NCBI RefSeq assembly: GCF_003265705.1
Contig: NW_020313005.1
Location: forward strand, 19,015,746-19,079,745
Direction of reading: 5' to 3'
From: Callorhinus ursinus
Taxonomy: Eukaryota; Chordata; Mammalia; Carnivora; Otariidae
Length of the DNA: 64,000 nt
The notes under the pieces are model-generated. The model was not told the origin of the DNA. It worked only from the letters and a program-made list of their open reading frames with translations, and made no database searches. The position numbers were made by a program, and so were the translations under genes. This document shows positions 58,850 through 64,000 of this stretch, piece after piece (the first letter of the stretch is position 1; each line of letters starts with the position of its first letter).

Positions 58850-59500
58850 ATATACAAAAAGATATTTATTTTCATAATAATAAATAGGAATTTTAAAACA
58901 TTCTACCTTTTGCCTATCATATTGACAAAGGATTACAAGGTTGAATAGCAGTCAATGCTGGTGACAAGTGAGGAAACAGGAATTCAGTGAGAGTGTGACA
59001 TGGTGCAACAATTTTGCCAGATATTTTGTAGCATATATTAAAATTTAAAGGTGCAAACTTGTTAACCCAAAAATGCCATTTTCTCTCTAGAATACTTCAT
59101 GAATGAATAAGTGAAAATATATTTAGTACAAGATTATGTCTGATATAAATATTCAGTAGGAATGAATGGGATATAAAATTATGGTATTGACACAAGGAAA
59201 TACTGTGCAACCACTAATAAAATGAAGTAGATCCGTTGGCATTGATGTGAAAACGTCTAAGATACATCACTCAGTTTTAAAAATTTGTGTTGCAGAACAG
59301 AATGAATTATAAATATAAATGTAAATGTATGTAACCAACAGTTCATGGCGATTTTTAGAAGTAGTTTCATAGGGATAGAATTATGGGGGAATTTCAACCT
59401 TTAAAATATCTATGTTTGTATTCTTGTATGTGTCTAGTATATATCCCCTTTATAGTCAGTAAAGATATAAATAATTTTTAAAAAGATCATGTAATAATTT
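58850..59500 (+). repeat. old L1M/HAL1-like stretch
   Basis: TGGGATATAAAATTATGG, ACTGTGCAACCACTAATAAA and AAATTTGTGTTGCAGAACAG with ATGTATGTAACC resemble the 3' regions of ancient L1/HAL1 elements. Diverged. Confidence 0.45.
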
Positions 59501-60039
59501 CTCAGCTAAAATACAAGATCAAGAGAATCTTTTAATAAATGCCTTAATATAGGGTTCCGGTAGAAGCTAATACATGAGTTTCATGATTTACAAATTGTAT
59601 AGTGGGGAATTATCCTACATAACAAAACACACTTAATTGGTATAAACTGCCTTTTCAGTCAACCTTCAAGTCAGAGTACCTTTTTTCCCATGAGATTCAA
59701 AATACAACTTTCTCCCCAGGAAAATCCCTGGGAAAAATCCAACCATTTAATACCACCTGCAGTGACAATGTTCACAAAGGTGTGACTGTTGCTAAGACAA
59801 CAGCAGGATGCCATGAGTCCTGATAACAATAAACTGCAAAGAAGCAGTGGCTTCCTATGGACAAAAGGGTGCCCAAGAAAATATCTGTGTGTGCCTAGGA
59901 GGGATGGACCCATGTTCTGTTTGCCAAGAGGATATTATCTGAAAAGGCAAATTGTTGATGCTTCAGCATCCTTTCATTCCATTCTAGCTCTGCTTGGCCC
60001 CTAATTCTTGGCTTTGTCTCCCAAATTCTCCCACAAGAT
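59501..60039. other. unique sequence
   Basis: No feature recognised. Frames up to 80 codons on both strands overlap. Confidence 0.4.
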
Positions 60040-60067
60040 ACACACACACACACACACACACACACAC
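60040..60067 (+). repeat. (AC)n microsatellite
   Basis: Fourteen AC units, uninterrupted. Confidence 0.95.
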
Positions 60068-60328
60068 TTTTGGGACTGATTTCCAATATTTGGATTTATC
60101 AACTAATCTGGGTTTCCCCAGTGTGGCCCTTGGGACTCTATAAGGACTGTTGACTCAGACTTACCATTTGGCTCTTTCTGTTCTTAATCACTTAAGGAAA
60201 ATCCTCAGTTCTAGTTCAAGGAGCCTGAATCCTGCCATTTCCCAGCTTGCCCAACTCCAGGTGCCCACCCTATTTCCCCGTTGGGGTTCAGAGAGAGAAG
60301 ATAGGCATTTCTTCAAAAATACCTGCCC

Positions 60329-60515
60329 AGGGGCACCTGAGTGTCTCAGTTGGTAAAGTGTCTGCCTTCAGCTCAGGTCATGATCCTAGGGTCCTGGGAT
60401 TGGAGCCTGAATTGGGCTCCCTGCTCAGCAGGGAGTCTGCTTCTCCCTCTCCCCACCCTCTGCTCCTGTGTGCTCTCTGGCTCTCTCTCAAATAAATAAA
60501 TAAAATCTTAAAAAA
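60329..60515 (+). mobile_element. CanSINE 12, full length
   Basis: Head GGGGCACCTGAGTGTCTCAG, caniform-type body (GGGTCCTGGGATTGGAGCC) and tail AAATAAATAAATAAAATC. The exact 14-base duplication AAAAATACCTGCCC is at 60315-60328 and 60516-60529. Confidence 0.95.
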
Positions 60516-60786
60516 AAAAATACCTGCCCTGTAATCAGAGGAACAGCCAAGAATCATAATGAACTTGCAATACAAATCAGTTCTGCTATAGGGTATATGC
60601 ACTGTGTATAGTTTTTATACAAATCTATATAAAATAGCCATTATGTGAGTCATACATGATATAAATATAAAACATGACATAAATATAAACAATAGTATTA
60701 GTTGTAAACAATAGTATTAGTTCTTGTAACACAAGAACTCCCCTTGGGTAGAGAATTGTCTTTATTTGAGAGGAAAAAAACTTACC

Positions 60787-60809
60787 TTTTTTAAAAAGTT
60801 TATTTATTT

Positions 60810-60840
<31 letters not shown>

Positions 60841-60940
60841 TTATTTATTTAAGTAATCTCTATACCCAACTCAGGGCTCAAACTCACGACTGCAAGATCA
60901 AGAGTTGCACACTCCTCCGATGGATCCAGCCAGACACCCT
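60787..60940 (-). mobile_element. CanSINE 13, older short variant
   Basis: In reverse it has AGGGTGTCTGGCTGGATCC, CTCTTGATCTTGCAGTCGTG, AGTTTGAGCCCTGAGTTGGG and TAGAGATTACTTAAATAAAT, the form of an older CanSINE variant without a CT block. An expanded (TTTA)n lies at about 60806-60845. No clear duplication is seen. Confidence 0.85.
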
Positions 60941-60942
60941 GA

Positions 60943-62785
60943 GAGGGACAAAACCTTTCTAAGTTTCCTTGAGTTAAGTGCTAACATACCAGAGAAAGAT
61001 GAAAGATGCTCCATGTGAAATGAGAAGAATTTATAGTTTTTGTTCTCAAATGGAAAGGAAAGAAAGGAGCCAAGAAGATGGCAAAAGTTTGTGCTGGGAT
61101 GAAAACCAGTGAAATTTTCTGCGGACAGTATGGCTAAAGCACATTTTAAGAATGGTGAGCTCCACTCTTCTGCTTGGGGTTGTGTTTCTATACTATGCAC
61201 CCAATTTGGTAGCCTTTCTCCTTACCCTTCAAAATGTCCAGAAATGTCTTCCCTGCTTACTTTTATTCTTTATAAGTGGGGGTTTTCTGGTCTATTTGAT
61301 CACAGAATAAATAGAGTTTTGCGGGCTATAAATGAAGACAAAGTTATAAGCAGGAAAGATTTCACCCAGGAAGCAGAAGAGACCTTAAGAATACAAACTC
61401 CACTCGGCTCCCTCCCTAGAAATTCAGAGAAATATTGGGGAGAACTTTGGAAATCCACAGACAGTGGAATTGGGAAGTTCCTGTTAATTTTGCCCAATCT
61501 CAAGAGAGGTAGGGAGGCCTCAGCTGATCCCTAGAAAATAAAAAGCAGAATGCAAAATCAAATATGTACACAGTGTATCCATGTGACATATTACAGCTTT
61601 CATATACATAGATATAGATAAAGAATATAAATATACATATCAAAGGGGGCATGGAGTGTGTCCTGAAGAATAAGTGTCCTGAAAAATAAGTGCCCATGAT
61701 TGGATAATTATGGCTGAACAAGCACCTTCAACCTCCCTTTCCAGCCCCACCAAAATGTATGCTCTTTTAGTATAGAACAATACTGGGGGAAATGAAGAAA
61801 GAAAAAAGAAGAACATAAAGGAATAAAGGAATTTTGTAAATAGCAACTAACCATAAACTAGAGTAGATAGGATCCAATGCTATGAAGATAGCCAAATCCA
61901 ATTAATAGGAGGGAGAAAGATACACCAATTTTAAGGCAGTTAATTTGAAAGAATATATTAGTAATAAGGTATTCTAATAATACTTAGAAAAAATATATTT
62001 ATTATACTACAGTATTTAATGACTTTGTTTTAAGGTAAAGAAAAGTTATAGCATCTGTGTGTTGTTGTACAAAGTTGTAATAGTGCGTGAATTAACTGGT
62101 TGACCCCTGCTTCTGTCACTCAGCCCCCAGTAGAAATTCCAGAAGGATAAACCTCACCAGTCATCTCCATGCTTTGCCAATTAATATTCTCCCCTCAGTC
62201 AGATCATCTTAATTCTGATATAAAACAAAAAAAGAGAAAACTGAGAAAGGCCAAAATAAATATCCATTGTAAGCAAGATTTCTGGAAATTTGGAGTATAA
62301 GATAGAAGGCTCCATAGCTTCTTTTTTTTAAAATCATCACCTATCTTTACCACCTTCCTCCAAATTCTCCTTCCAGAAAGACCCTGATATGTGTTTCAAG
62401 TATGTCCTATACCCCTAGGCCAATACCTCTCTAATCAGGCCTCATGACGGTGTGAAAGCAGTTTGCCAACCAATATGAAGAGAGAGAGGCTCTGGTGGAA
62501 ACCAAAGCTTCCATAGGACTCATTCAGCAACCTCAAGCAATTTTTAGTGACAGACGTGTGCCAGAAGTCTTTGAGAAAGTTTCTTCTCCCTCAGCATCTG
62601 CTAGAGTTTGAGGAAGTTGAGCCAAAATGTGCTGGTTTAGCCTGGCTGGGCATTGGAAGCACAAGAAGTAGAAAGGATTCTATTCTGGGTGTCAGTCTAA
62701 AGGACATGGGTCTGTTCACTGGCAGCTTTCTGACCAGATATAAATCAGCTTCATCTATAAGATGATGGCACTGAATTCAAGGAAA
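60943..62785. other. unique sequence
   Basis: The 141-codon plus frame at 61109-61534 overlaps minus frames at 60898-61503 and has no motif I recognise. No repeat is identified in this stretch. Confidence 0.4.
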
Positions 62786-62787
62786 TA

Positions 62788-62892
62788 ATAGTGTGTATGC
62801 ATGGCTCTAAGTGCTTCACATTCAGTACATTTCCTCTGCACCGCAATCCCATGTGGTAGGCATACTATCTCTATTTTATAGATGAGTCCTAA
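62788..62892 (-). repeat. MIR fragment, reverse orientation
   Basis: GGCTCTAAGTGCTTCACATTC, CCGCAATCCCATGTGGTAGG and CTCTATTTTATAGATGAG match the reversed MIR 3' half. Confidence 0.7.
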
Positions 62893-63890
62893 AATCCCTA
62901 CTCATACTAATATTTTTAGACTCTAGATATTGTTTCATATCCATCTGGATTCTTATTTTCTTTTGCAAAGTTACTTGAATTTATTTTTGAAAGGGTTTAT
63001 TATTGGCATTTCTAAAATTAAAAGAAGTAATTACCCCCATGGATTCAGGAAATAAGATTGCTAATTTGGGTATTTAAATGGTTTCTGATTACACTGATGA
63101 ACCCTGTACTCTTCCTAAATTCACTAGTAATTCATTTCTCTGCTTTTCTCTAGTTGTAGAGACTTGATTCATCAGCATCCTTCACAGAGACCATTTTAGA
63201 TGTGTTGTTATACTAAATTCCACAGATGCATCTCAGGATCATTTCAGATAGGGGAGTGGGGCAGTGATGACATCCAAGCTGGAAGTGATGGGAAGGTGCT
63301 TCTCCCCACCTCTGGAATCCCACTCAACACAGGTATTTATGTTGGCCTCTCCCAGAATTATGGAAGGCTTACTTCTGAATCAAGTGCAGCTGACTGGAGT
63401 CTTTAAATGGGAGTTGGTCTTGGCTGGCCTGCTCTGAAATTTCTAACAGGTGTGAAGTGGGGAATAAGCAGTCAAATTTGAATGAAATGAGAAAAACCCA
63501 GGGATGAAATTATCTTTGCTCAAGGTTTAAGAGAAATTTATTTTGAAGTACCTGCAATTTAGAATAATGAGAAGCACTTCACCTTCAGACCCCTGTCCAG
63601 CCCAAGTCCAGTAGAAATTCTGGATATTCTGAGGCCACTTGGAAGGTGACAAGGATTCTGAGAAACTTATTCTTGGGAAAGTCATAGTAAAAACAACAAC
63701 AAACCTTCCAGTCATCTCTATCTGTGATTCCTCTGAAAACCCCAGGTAAGTATATGACCATTTGGCTTCCCAGACAAAAAAAAAAAAAAAAAACTACAGC
63801 AAGGTAAAAGGTGAAAAATATGGCGAGCCAACCCTTTTGTTTTGTCCATGTGATGCTAATCAATGCTTCATTTATCCAGGGGTTGCCTTT
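62893..63890. other. unique sequence with an isolated poly-A run
   Basis: A run of about 18 As lies at 63776-63793 with no recognised retroposed body upstream. A strong splice-donor-like CAG/GTAAGTAT lies at 63743-63753. No exon can be supported. Confidence 0.4.
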
Positions 63891-63894
63891 GTTT

Positions 63895-64000
63895 TAGGAA
63901 TTGAGAGCCTTGACTTCCATCCCCAGCTCTGCCACTTACTAGCTGTCAGATTGGGGGACTATCAATCATCCATCTCTCTAGCTTCAGTTTCTATACCTAT
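63895..64000 (+). repeat. MIR SINE, cut by the window end
   Basis: CCCCAGCTCTGCCACTTACT, AGCTGTCAGATTGGGGGAC and TCTAGCTTCAGTTTCTATACC are the MIR core in plus orientation. Confidence 0.75.

Noticed and set aside
63700..63793. Processed pseudogene ending in the poly-A at 63776
   Set aside because: No gene-like body or flanking target duplication can be seen upstream of the A run.

Overview
This window is nuclear DNA from a carnivoran mammal, most likely a caniform (dog, bear, mustelid or pinniped side). The evidence is thirteen copies of the carnivore-specific tRNA-Lys-derived SINE (CanSINE), several with the caniform-style body and the AAATAAATAAATAAAATC tail, plus young carnivore-type L1 elements. 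I cannot name the species. I found no convincing host protein-coding gene, tRNA, rRNA or CRISPR array. The open frames are short, overlap on both strands, or lie in transposons. The window is best read as intergenic or deep intronic sequence.

Layout. 1-8 kb: mostly unique sequence with ancient L2 and MIR fragments, a small CpG-rich patch (about 4.64-4.87 kb) and a cluster of three same-strand CTCF-like motifs (6795-7078). 8-24 kb: CanSINEs, MIR, L2, old L1M, a solo-LTR-like element inside an L1M (about 14.2-15.0 kb), and a hAT-type DNA transposon (22.05-22.25 kb). 25-30.2 kb: a carnivore L1 5' part joined to an older L1 fragment, carrying four nested CanSINEs. 30-40 kb: mostly unique, moderately GC-rich sequence. 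40.9-44.9 kb: two independent young L1 insertions in opposite orientations, 20 bp apart between their duplications. The second keeps most of an ORF2 reverse transcriptase reading frame with one frameshift and one premature stop. 45-55 kb: unique sequence with MIRs, a MER5A-like hAT copy and a 180-bp TTTC microsatellite. 55.7-58.5 kb: a long L2 interrupted by a second copy of the same LTR family, whose 5' end carries a perfect 50-bp AT-rich palindrome. 58.5-64 kb: CanSINEs, an old L1-like stretch and MIRs.

No genes here work together in a pathway. The window is an archive of insertions whose order can be read from nesting and target-site duplications. The parts most likely to matter to the host are the CTCF-like cluster, the CpG-rich patch and the unstable structures (inverted L1 pair, palindrome, microsatellite). 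Repeat names come from recognition of consensus features, not from a database search.
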